64,000 bases of DNA from Rhodococcus wratislaviensis (GTDB lineage Bacteria; Actinomycetota; Actinomycetes; Mycobacteriales; Mycobacteriaceae): contig NZ_UAUI01000005.1 of the NCBI RefSeq assembly GCF_900455735.1, forward strand, positions 62,001 to 126,000, in the 5' to 3' direction. Shown here piece by piece: positions 38,324 through 46,431 of the stretch; the stretch's first letter is position 1; each line of letters starts with the position of its first letter. The translations under genes and the position numbers were made by a program. The notes beneath the pieces are model-generated. The model did no database searches. It saw nothing but the letters and a program-made list of their open reading frames with translations, and was not told the DNA's origin.

Positions 38324-38554
38324 GTGGAGGTCAAGATCGGTGTAATCGACAGCCCGCGTGAGCTCATCGTCAGCAGCGAGCAGACCCCGGACGAGGTCGA
38401 GACATTGGTCTCGGACGCCCTCACCGGTGGCGACGGGATCCTGTCTCTGCAGGACGACAAGGGACGCAAGTACCTCGTGCAGTCCAGCAAGATCGCCTAC
38501 GTGGAGATCGGCCCGTCCGATATCCGCAAGGTCGGATTCGCTCCGACCAAGTGA
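38324..38554 (+). CDS. TB9.4-like protein (DUF3107)
   Basis: This 76-residue conserved actinobacterial protein starts MEVKIGVIDSPRELIVSS, nearly as M. tuberculosis TB9.4 (Rv3208A). It contains IAYVEIGPSDIRKVGF at the end. The GTG at 38324 with ggagg 6 nt upstream is chosen over a TTG two codons earlier. A strong bidirectional terminator follows at once. Function is unknown. Confidence 0.87.
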   Translation: MEVKIGVIDSPRELIVSSEQTPDEVETLVSDALTGGDGILSLQDDKGRKYLVQSSKIAYVEIGPSDIRKVGFAPTK

Positions 38555-38560
38555 ACACAC

Positions 38561-38601
38561 GAGAAAGGGCCCGCAGTCAACTCGACTGCGGGCCCTTTCT
38601 C
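38561..38601. terminator. Bidirectional intrinsic terminator
   Basis: A perfect 18-bp stem, gagaaagggcccgcagtc (38561-38578) with its complement (38584-38601), closes a 5-nt loop. T-rich flanks occur on both strands. It separates the convergent TB9.4-like and TetR genes. Confidence 0.85.
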
Positions 38602-38612
38602 ATGCGTCGTGG

Positions 38613-39553
<941 letters not shown>

Positions 39554-40645
39554 GTGACTGACCGAGGAGGACCGCGTGTTCGCGGCCGGGCTCCCCAGAG
39601 CTCCGAGGACGGGGAGCGACGATCGCGCAGCATCGACCAGCGTGACGTCCGTCCCCGCGCTTCGCAGTCGGCACCGCAGGCGCAGTCGCATCAACCACTC
39701 CGCGCGCAATGGGACCCGACCAGCCGCGACGTCGGCAGGCCCCGGAACCCGCGCCCCGAGCGGCAGGCCAGGAAGCAGAGCCGCATCGGCCGGTTCGTCT
39801 CCACCTACGGGTGGCGCGCCTACGCCATCCCGATCCTCCTGGTGGTCACCATTCTCGTCGTGGTCGACGCGGTCCGGGACACCGGCGGCAACGAGACGAC
39901 GGCCGAGACCGACACCCCCGGATTCGGCACCCTGTCCCGCGACACCGACGGTTCGAGCGTCATCGGGATCCCCCCGGAAGCCGACGGAAACTTCGCCGCC
40001 GAACTTCCCTCGGGCGCGTTGCCCGAGGGCGGTCCGTTCACGGCGGTGGGCGCAGGCACGTGGCACGTGGTTCCCGGAAGCGGGACCAAGGTCGGGCAGG
40101 GCACCGAACGGGAATTCACGTACAGCGTCGAGATCGAGGACGGGGTCGACACCTCCGGATTCGGCGGCGACGAGTCGTTCGGCCGGATGGTCGACCAGAC
40201 CTTGTCGAATCCGAAGAGCTGGACGAAGGACCCGCGGTTCGCGTTCCGCCGCGTCGACCAGGGCGACCCCGACTTCCGGGTGTCGCTGACGTCGCAGATG
40301 ACCATCCGCGAGGCGTGCGGCTACGACATTCAGCTGGAGGTGTCGTGCTACAACCCCGGCATCGATCGCGTCGTCCTCAACGAGCCACGCTGGGTGCGGG
40401 GTGCCATCGCGTTCCAGGGGGACATCGGGTCGTACCGGCAATACCAGATCAACCACGAGATCGGGCATGCCATCGGCTACCAGGACCACCAGCCGTGCGA
40501 GACCGAAGGCGGCCTCGCGCCCGTGATGATGCAGCAGACGTTCGGGACGGCCAACAACGACATCGCGCAGCTCGACCCCGAGGGTGTCGTCCCGATGAAT
40601 GGTCTGACCTGCCATTTCAATCCGTGGCCGTTCCCGAGAGCGTGA
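39554..40645 (+). CDS. Membrane-anchored DUF3152 protein with HExxH motif
   Basis: The 363-residue protein has a long, basic, disordered cytoplasmic N-terminus (about 80 residues), one transmembrane helix (about 83-101, AIPILLVVTILVVVDAV) and an extracytoplasmic domain. That domain contains HEIGHAIGYQDH (H301 to H312), close to the zinc motif of metzincin peptidases but with the third histidine one residue further away. Cysteines at the domain end (HQPC, GLTCHF) may form a disulfide. It corresponds to Rv3207c. A peptidase function is an inference. The GTG at 39554 follows a weak GATTCT -10-like element by 7 bp. Confidence 0.75.
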   Translation: MTDRGGPRVRGRAPQSSEDGERRSRSIDQRDVRPRASQSAPQAQSHQPLRAQWDPTSRDVGRPRNPRPERQARKQSRIGRFVSTYGWRAYAIPILLVVTILVVVDAVRDTGGNETTAETDTPGFGTLSRDTDGSSVIGIPPEADGNFAAELPSGALPEGGPFTAVGAGTWHVVPGSGTKVGQGTEREFTYSVEIEDGVDTSGFGGDESFGRMVDQTLSNPKSWTKDPRFAFRRVDQGDPDFRVSLTSQMTIREACGYDIQLEVSCYNPGIDRVVLNEPRWVRGAIAFQGDIGSYRQYQINHEIGHAIGYQDHQPCETEGGLAPVMMQQTFGTANNDIAQLDPEGVVPMNGLTCHFNPWPFPRA

Positions 40646-40761
40646 GCCGGGGCCGCCCCGCGCGACTGCCGGCGGGAGGGGAAGAATGGACCCCGTCGGG
40701 GCGTTGAACTCAATGCTGTCCGACGCATCGGAAGCTGTCGCGCAATCGTCAGGAGTGGACC

Positions 40762-41964
40762 GTGTCGCTTGACCGTTCTGTGAAGACCACCGAGGCACTG
40801 CCGCCGCTGGTGGAACCGGACGCCGAACTTTCCCGTGACGAGGTGGCGCGGTACAGCAGGCACCTGATCATCCCGGACGTCGGCATGGCGGGGCAGAAGC
40901 GCCTGAAGAACGCGAAGGTCCTCGTCATCGGTGCGGGCGGCCTCGGCTCGCCCGCCCTGCTGTACCTGGCTGCGGCGGGTGTCGGGACGCTCGGCATCGT
41001 CGAGTTCGACGAAGTCGACATGTCGAACCTGCAGCGACAGGTGATCCACGGCCGGTCCGACGTGGGCCGTCCGAAGGCCGAGAGTGCGCGCGACTCGATC
41101 CGTGAGATCAACGACAACGTCGACGTCCGGTTGCACGAGTTCCGGCTCGAGCCCGACAACGCCGTCGAATTGTTCGAGCAGTACGACCTGATCCTCGACG
41201 GCACCGACAACTTCGCCACCCGGTACCTCGTCAACGACGCGGCCGTCCTGGCGCACAAGCCGTACGTGTGGGGCTCGATCTACCGATTCGAGGGCCAGGC
41301 GTCCGTGTTCTGGGAAGATGCGCCGAACGGTCGGGGACTCAACTACCGGGACCTGTACCCGGAGGCGCCCCCGCCGGGCATGGTCCCGTCGTGCGCGGAG
41401 GGCGGCGTGCTGGGTGTGCTCTGCGCGTCGATCGGGTCGATCATGGCCACCGAGGCCGTCAAGCTGATCACCGGCATCGGGGAATCGCTGCTCGGCCGGC
41501 TGATGGTCTACGACGCGCTCGACATGACCTACCGCACCATCACGTTGCGCCGCGATCCCGCGCGGACCCCGATCACCGAACTGATCGACTACGACGCGTT
41601 CTGCGGTGTGGTGTCCGACGAGGGGCAGGCGGCGGCGGCCGGTTCTACCATCACGGCCACGGAGCTGCGCGACCTCCTCGACTCCGGCAAGGAGATCGAA
41701 CTGATCGACGTGCGCGAGCCGGTCGAGTGGGACATCGTCCACCTGCCCGGTGCCGTGCTGATCCCGAAGGACCGCATCCTGTCGGGCGAGGCGCTGTCGG
41801 AGCTCCCGCAGAACAAGCCGATCGTGCTGCACTGCAAGACCGGCGTCCGGTCGGCGGAGGCGCTGGCCGCGCTGAAGAAGGCCGGCTTCTCGGACGCCAC
41901 ACATCTGCAGGGCGGCGTGATCGCGTGGGCGAAACAGGTGGACACCAGCCTGCCCGTCTACTGA
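40762..41964 (+). CDS. moeZ: MoeZ-type adenylyltransferase/sulfurtransferase
   Basis: The 400-residue protein joins an E1-like ThiF/MoeB domain to a C-terminal rhodanese domain. The first has the ATP motif VIGAGGLGSPALL and ILDGTDNFATRYLVND. The second has the catalytic cysteine C358 in HCKTGVRS. Such proteins adenylate and sulfurate small sulfur carriers for molybdopterin, thiamine or cysteine synthesis and are important in mycobacteria (MoeZ, Rv3206c). The GTG at 40762 has aggag 6 nt upstream. It is well separated from the mobA-moeA fusion gene 11 kb away, which acts later in the molybdenum cofactor pathway. Confidence 0.93.
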   Translation: MSLDRSVKTTEALPPLVEPDAELSRDEVARYSRHLIIPDVGMAGQKRLKNAKVLVIGAGGLGSPALLYLAAAGVGTLGIVEFDEVDMSNLQRQVIHGRSDVGRPKAESARDSIREINDNVDVRLHEFRLEPDNAVELFEQYDLILDGTDNFATRYLVNDAAVLAHKPYVWGSIYRFEGQASVFWEDAPNGRGLNYRDLYPEAPPPGMVPSCAEGGVLGVLCASIGSIMATEAVKLITGIGESLLGRLMVYDALDMTYRTITLRRDPARTPITELIDYDAFCGVVSDEGQAAAAGSTITATELRDLLDSGKEIELIDVREPVEWDIVHLPGAVLIPKDRILSGEALSELPQNKPIVLHCKTGVRSAEALAALKKAGFSDATHLQGGVIAWAKQVDTSLPVY

Positions 41965-42043
41965 CCTTCGTCTGACCTTCGTCGTGGCGTGATTGCGATC
42001 TCCGGGCCAGCGCGCCTTGCAGTGTCACCGGCCCACCCGGCGG

Positions 42044-42056
42044 TAGCGTTGAGTCC
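42044..42056 (+). promoter_or_regulatory. Leaderless promoter of the TIGR02569-like gene
   Basis: TAGCGT (42044-42049) lies 7 bp before the GTG at 42057, with no ribosome-binding site between. Confidence 0.4.
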
Positions 42057-42911
42057 GTGAGCACAGGCCAACCCCCTCAGCACGTGTGCTCCACGTTCGG
42101 CCTCCGGGAAGTCGAGCCCATCCCACTCGGTGCGGACTGGGACGGCGGGTGGCTCTGTGGAGACGTAGTCCTGTCAGCCGTCGCCGACCACGCGCGCGCC
42201 GCATGGTCCGCCAAGGTCCGCGAGACGCTCGAGGTGGACGGGGTGCGGCTCGCGCGCCCCGTGCGGTCCACCGACGGCAGGTACGTGGTCTCCGGGTGGC
42301 GCGCCGACACGTTCATCGAGGGCACACCCGAGCCGCGGCACGACGAGGTCGTGTCGATGTCGGGGCGGCTGCATGCCGCCACCTCGCAGCTCGACCGTCC
42401 CCGGTTCCTCGTGCAGCCCCCGGTCGCGCCGTGGGCGGAGGTCGACGTGTTCGTGGCGGCCGATCGGGCCGCCTGGGAGAAGATCCCGCTGCGCAGCGCG
42501 AAGGGTGCGGAACAGCTCGAGACACCGTCCCCCGACGGCCGCAAGAGCCTGGAACTGATCACCGGGCTCGCGACGCTGCGCAAGCCCGTCACGAGCCCCG
42601 ACCAGCTGGTCCACGGAGATCTGTTCGGCACCGTCCTGTTCGCCGGTGCCCTCGCGCCGGGGATCACCGACATCACGCCGTACTGGCGTCCCGCGTCGTG
42701 GGCGGCGGCGGTGGCCGTGGTGGACGCCATCTCCTGGGGCGGGGCCGACGAGGCCCTCATCGGGCGCTGGGAAGATCTCCCCGAGTGGCCGCAGATGCTT
42801 CTGCGTGCGGTGCTGTTCAGGCTCGCCGTCCACGTGCTGCACCCCCGGTCGACCGCGGAGGCGTTTCCCGGACTCGCCCGCACGGCCGACGTGGTGCGCC
42901 TCCTGCTCTAG
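42057..42911 (+). CDS. Aminoglycoside phosphotransferase-like protein (TIGR02569 type)
   Basis: The 284-residue conserved actinobacterial protein has a degenerate kinase fold. LVHGDLFGTVLF resembles the catalytic HGDxxxxN loop but without the asparagine, and GITDITPYWRP stands where the metal-binding DxD would be. It may be a pseudokinase. I associate it with the family called TIGR02569 in genome annotations. Position after moeZ fits Rv3205c. It overlaps the convergent GntR gene by 4 bp. No target is known. Confidence 0.72.
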   Translation: MSTGQPPQHVCSTFGLREVEPIPLGADWDGGWLCGDVVLSAVADHARAAWSAKVRETLEVDGVRLARPVRSTDGRYVVSGWRADTFIEGTPEPRHDEVVSMSGRLHAATSQLDRPRFLVQPPVAPWAEVDVFVAADRAAWEKIPLRSAKGAEQLETPSPDGRKSLELITGLATLRKPVTSPDQLVHGDLFGTVLFAGALAPGITDITPYWRPASWAAAVAVVDAISWGGADEALIGRWEDLPEWPQMLLRAVLFRLAVHVLHPRSTAEAFPGLARTADVVRLLL

Positions 42912-43573
42912 GTGAGCAGCTCCGCGAACAGGTCGCGCGCGGCCGTGGTCGCCGCGGCCTCGTCCCCGTCGACCACCGCCTGGATCAGACGCCCGTGTTC
43001 GTCGTGGAACCCGGCACCGGTCGCGTGCACGTGCCGGTCGACGGTCTGGGCGATCGAGGGCAGCAGCGAGTCGTAGAACTCCAGATACACGGCGTTGTGG
43101 CTCGCTTCGACGATCGCGCGGTGCAGGGCGACGTCCGCCGCGACGGCGGCCTCCGTGTCGGATTCGGCCCAGCATCGGGACCGTTCGTCGAGGAGACCCT
43201 TCAAGCGTGCGACGTCGTCCGGGGTGCGGCGCCGGGCGGCAAGGGCTGCGGCGGTGACGTCGAGTGCCTGTCGCAGTTCCGTGACATCGCGCTCGTGCGC
43301 GCCGGCGAAGTACTTGCCCAGTGTGCCCCCGACGTCGGAGATGGCGACGACGTACGTGCCGGACCCCTGCCGCCGTTCGAGCAGCCCGGTGTGGACGAGC
43401 GCCTGCACCGCCTCACGGACGGTGTTGCGTCCCGTCCCGGTGAGTTCGGACAGCGCGGTCTCGGTGGGGATCTTCTCGCCCACCGCCCACCGACCACTGC
43501 AGATCTCGTCGCGCAGCTGCTCGGTGACCTGTGAGATCAGACTCGAGCGGCGCACGGGTTTTCCAAAGGTCAT
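42908..43573 (-). CDS. FadR-subfamily GntR regulator
   Basis: This 221-residue regulator has an N-terminal winged helix (about residues 8-75, with GEKIPTETALSELTGTGRNT and LERRQGSGTYV) and a C-terminal FCD domain. That domain carries the metal/ligand residues ALHRAIVEASHN and HxRLIQAV. FCD members usually bind organic acids. It diverges from the transporter gene with only 23 bp between the two start codons, and its promoter overlaps that of the transporter. The pair looks like a self-contained sensor-transport module. It is the left edge of the block without mycobacterial counterpart at this position. Confidence 0.88.
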   Translation of the reverse strand: MTFGKPVRRSSLISQVTEQLRDEICSGRWAVGEKIPTETALSELTGTGRNTVREAVQALVHTGLLERRQGSGTYVVAISDVGGTLGKYFAGAHERDVTELRQALDVTAAALAARRRTPDDVARLKGLLDERSRCWAESDTEAAVAADVALHRAIVEASHNAVYLEFYDSLLPSIAQTVDRHVHATGAGFHDEHGRLIQAVVDGDEAAATTAARDLFAELLT

Positions 43574-43596
43574 CCTGTCATCCTATGATTTATCTC
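43569..43596. promoter_or_regulatory. Overlapping divergent leaderless promoters with operator
   Basis: The plus -10 TATGAT (43584-43589) ends 7 bp before GTG 43597. The minus -10 TAGGAT (43585-43580) ends 6 bp before ATG 43573. The two hexamers share positions 43584-43585. A tandem repeat GTCATCCT-GTCATCCT (43569-43584) and the dyad TCAT-CCT-ATGA (43578-43588) cover both. Confidence 0.6.
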
Positions 43597-44835
43597 GTGA
43601 CTCTTCTACGCGGCCGCCTCCTCGTCTTCTGTGCGATCGCCATGTCTGCTCTCGTCCTGAGGCTGGCGGTCACCTCGTTCACCCCGCTTGCCTCGCAGAT
43701 CCGGGAGGACATCGGATTCTCGCCGACGGTCGTCGGGGTGTTCGGAATGGTGCCGACGGCGATGTTCGCGCTGTTCGGACTGGGGACGCCGCTCATCGCC
43801 AAGCGGTGGGGCCTGGAACGGACCGCCCTCGTCGCGATGCTGATGGCCGCGGTCGGCATGCTCACGAGAGCCCTGATGAGCGACACCTGGTCGTTGCTGG
43901 CACTGTCGGCGCTGGCGCTGGCAGGCATGGGAATCGGCAACGTGGTGATTCCGCCGCTCGTCAAGCGTTACTTCTCCGACCGGCTGGCCGTGATGAGCTC
44001 GGTCTACATCGTCGGCGTGCAGATCGGCACCATCGCCCCCGCCTTCGTGGCCGTCCCGCTCGCCGAGGCATTCGGCTGGCGGGTCTCGATCGGCGTGTGG
44101 GCGCTCCTCGGCTTCGCCGCGGCGGTCCCGTGGATCCTCCTCCTCACCCGCGAACGACGTCGCGCCGTGGTCGTGACGGCGCAACCGCCCGCGGACGTTC
44201 CGGCCGACCGTCCCCACGGGAAGGCCTGGCGATCGCCCGTCGGCTGGGGCATGGCCGGCATGTTCGGGATGACGTCGATGATCACGTACTCGATGTTCAC
44301 CTGGATCCCCGACATCCTGTCCGACGCCGGCGCGAGCGAGGCGTTCGGTGGTGCCATGGTGGGACTGTTCTCGTTCATGGGCCTCGTCGCGGCGTTCGGC
44401 GCGCCCACGCTGTGCGCGCGCATGCGCAACCCGTTCCCGGTCGTGATCGGGTGCGCGGTCTGCTACCTCGTGTCCTTCAGCGGGCTCCTGCTGGCCCCCA
44501 TGAGCGCGCCCATCCTGTGGATCGTGCTGCTCGGGCTCGGGCCCAGCACGTTCCCGATGTCGCTGACGCTGATCAACCTCCGCACGCGCAGCCACATCGG
44601 CTCGGCGACGCTGTCCGGTTTCACCCAGGGCGTGGGCTACGCCGTCGCGTGCCTCGGTCCACTACTGTTCGGGGTGTTCCACGATGCCTCCGGCGGGTGG
44701 ACCCTGTCGTTCGGATTCTTGACGTTCGGTGTGGTGATCCTCCTCTTCGCTGCGTTCCAGGCATGCAAGCCGCGCATGCTCGAGGACAGCTGGCACGTCG
44801 ATTCGGAGCCGCAGGACGCTCTTCGACACGCCTAG
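43597..44835 (+). CDS. MFS transporter, CynX/NimT family
   Basis: This 412-residue, 12-helix transporter resembles cyanate/nitroimidazole-type (CynX/NimT) permeases. The first helix begins directly at the N-terminus (LLVFCAIAMSALVLRL); a central polar loop lies around residues 190-215 (RERRRAVVVTAQ). The GTG at 43597 is chosen because TATGAT ends 7 bp upstream, which makes a leaderless mRNA; an ATG four codons earlier overlaps that hexamer. The regulator next door is divergent and overlaps its promoter. No cyanase gene is near, so the substrate remains open. Confidence 0.85.
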   Translation: MTLLRGRLLVFCAIAMSALVLRLAVTSFTPLASQIREDIGFSPTVVGVFGMVPTAMFALFGLGTPLIAKRWGLERTALVAMLMAAVGMLTRALMSDTWSLLALSALALAGMGIGNVVIPPLVKRYFSDRLAVMSSVYIVGVQIGTIAPAFVAVPLAEAFGWRVSIGVWALLGFAAAVPWILLLTRERRRAVVVTAQPPADVPADRPHGKAWRSPVGWGMAGMFGMTSMITYSMFTWIPDILSDAGASEAFGGAMVGLFSFMGLVAAFGAPTLCARMRNPFPVVIGCAVCYLVSFSGLLLAPMSAPILWIVLLGLGPSTFPMSLTLINLRTRSHIGSATLSGFTQGVGYAVACLGPLLFGVFHDASGGWTLSFGFLTFGVVILLFAAFQACKPRMLEDSWHVDSEPQDALRHA

Positions 44836-44851
44836 GAAACATGCAGGAAAC
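44825..44851 (+). promoter_or_regulatory. GlnR-like box upstream of narK
   Basis: GACAC-N6-GAAAC-N6-GAAAC (44825-44829, 44836-44840, 44847-44851) matches three parts of the actinobacterial GlnR pattern GTnAC-N6-GAAAC-N6-GTnAC-N6-GAAAC, with differences in the GTnAC halves. It starts at the end of the MFS gene, about 116 bp before the narK start. Confidence 0.45.
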
Positions 44852-44966
44852 CTCACATCGGCCCGGCTGAAAAGTGAGGATCAGTTGACGTCGCGGTCAC
44901 CGACCGCAGCACCGCCGCAACACCGGTTTTCTACCTTTGGGTCTCCCACACAACGAGGAGGCCCGG

Positions 44967-46379
44967 GTGAAGAAGCACTACATCGAGCACTGGGACGCGG
45001 AAGACGTCGACGCCTGGGAGGCGGGCGGCAAGGACATCGCCAAGCGGAACCTGATCTGGTCGGTAGTCGCTGAGCACGTCGGCTTCTCCGTCTGGTCGAT
45101 CTGGTCCGTCATGGTGCTGTTCATGCCGACCGACATCTACGGCATCGACGCGGCGGGCAAGTTCTTCCTGGTCGCGGTCCCGACCCTCGTCGGCTCGATT
45201 CTGCGAATCCCGTACACGGTGGCGACGGCCCGATTCGGCGGCCGGAACTGGACCGTCTTCAGCGCCCTGGTCCTGCTCGTGCCGACGCTGTTCACCCTGT
45301 ACCTGATGATGAACCCCGGCGCGTCGTACACGACGTTCATCCTCGTGGCCGCCCTCGCCGGCGTCGGCGGCGGCAACTTCGCCTCGTCGATGACCAACAT
45401 CAACGCGTTCTACCCGCAGCGGCTCAAGGGCTGGGCGCTCGGTCTCAACGCCGGCGGCGGCAACATCGGTGTCCCGATGATCCAGGTGATCGGCCTGCTC
45501 GTGATCGCCACCCTGGGTAACACGGAGCCCTGGATCGTCTGTGCCGTCTACCTGGTCTTCATCGCCGTTGCCGCGGTCGGCGCCGCCCTGTTCATGGACA
45601 ACCTCGGCAACCAGAAGTCCGATCTCCGGTCGATGGCCAAGGCGCTGAAGTTCTCCGACTCGTGGGTCATCAGCTTCCTCTACATCGGCACGTTCGGATC
45701 GTTCATCGGCTTCAGCTTCGCGTTCGGCCAGGTCCTGCAGATCAACTTCCTCGCCGGTGGCGCCACCCCCGCGGAGGCTGCGCTGCGCGCCGCGCAGATC
45801 GCCTTCATCGGACCGCTGCTCGGCTCCATCGCGCGCCCGATGGGCGGCAAGCTCGCCGACCGCATCGGCGGCGGCAAGATCACGCTGTACACGTTCGTCG
45901 CCATGGCGCTCGCCGCCGCAGTGCTGGTGACCGCGGGCACCGTCGACGACGGCACGCCCGGCGCGGCAACGGCCGGAGTGCTGGTGGCATTCGTGTTCGG
46001 CTTCATCACCCTCATCCTGCTGGCGGGCATCGGCAACGGCTCGGTCTACAAGATGATTCCGTCGATCTTCGAGGCCAAGGCGCAGGGACTCGAGGGACTG
46101 AGCCGGGATGCCAAGGCGGCGTGGTCGCGGGCGATGTCCGGCGCCCTCATCGGGTTCGCGGGCGCCATCGGCGGCCTCGGCGGCGTCGGCATCAACCTGG
46201 TGCTGCGCGCGTCCTACGGCGGCACCGCGAAGTCGGCGACCATGGCGTTCTGGGTGTTCCTCGCCTTCTACATCGCCTGCATCTTCGTCACCTGGTTCGT
46301 CTTCCTGCGCCGCCCGTCCGTCACTCGTGGGCTCACCGTCTCCGACGGCGACGACGAAAAGGTGTCGGTCTCGGCGTGA
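44967..46379 (+). CDS. narK: Nitrate/nitrite transporter NarK
   Basis: This 470-residue MFS transporter of the NarK/NasA type has about 12 helices. The two nitrate signatures are recognisable: GVGGGNFASSMTNINAFYPQ in the first half and GIGNGSVYKMIPSIF in the second. It imports nitrate and/or exchanges nitrite. The GTG at 44967 has gaggag 6 nt upstream; an earlier GTG at 44937 lacks one. It leads a five-gene unit with nirB, nirD, the HemD-like regulator and the chelatase. A GlnR-like box upstream suggests nitrogen control. No nitrate reductase gene is in the window. Confidence 0.93.
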   Translation: MKKHYIEHWDAEDVDAWEAGGKDIAKRNLIWSVVAEHVGFSVWSIWSVMVLFMPTDIYGIDAAGKFFLVAVPTLVGSILRIPYTVATARFGGRNWTVFSALVLLVPTLFTLYLMMNPGASYTTFILVAALAGVGGGNFASSMTNINAFYPQRLKGWALGLNAGGGNIGVPMIQVIGLLVIATLGNTEPWIVCAVYLVFIAVAAVGAALFMDNLGNQKSDLRSMAKALKFSDSWVISFLYIGTFGSFIGFSFAFGQVLQINFLAGGATPAEAALRAAQIAFIGPLLGSIARPMGGKLADRIGGGKITLYTFVAMALAAAVLVTAGTVDDGTPGAATAGVLVAFVFGFITLILLAGIGNGSVYKMIPSIFEAKAQGLEGLSRDAKAAWSRAMSGALIGFAGAIGGLGGVGINLVLRASYGGTAKSATMAFWVFLAFYIACIFVTWFVFLRRPSVTRGLTVSDGDDEKVSVSA

Positions 46380-46431
46380 CCTCACGCAGTACCGCATGAA
46401 CTCGAGCAATTCAGCTAGAAGGAGCGACGGC

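Noticed and set aside
42057-42911. Antibiotic-resistance phosphotransferase
   Set aside because: The HGD loop lacks the catalytic asparagine and the metal-binding motif is degenerate. The gene is a conserved housekeeping neighbour of moeZ, so a resistance call is not justified.
44885-44937. TTGACG and TACCTT as a promoter pair for narK
   Set aside because: The spacing (41 bp) is far too long for one promoter. Either element could be used alone, but there is no support.
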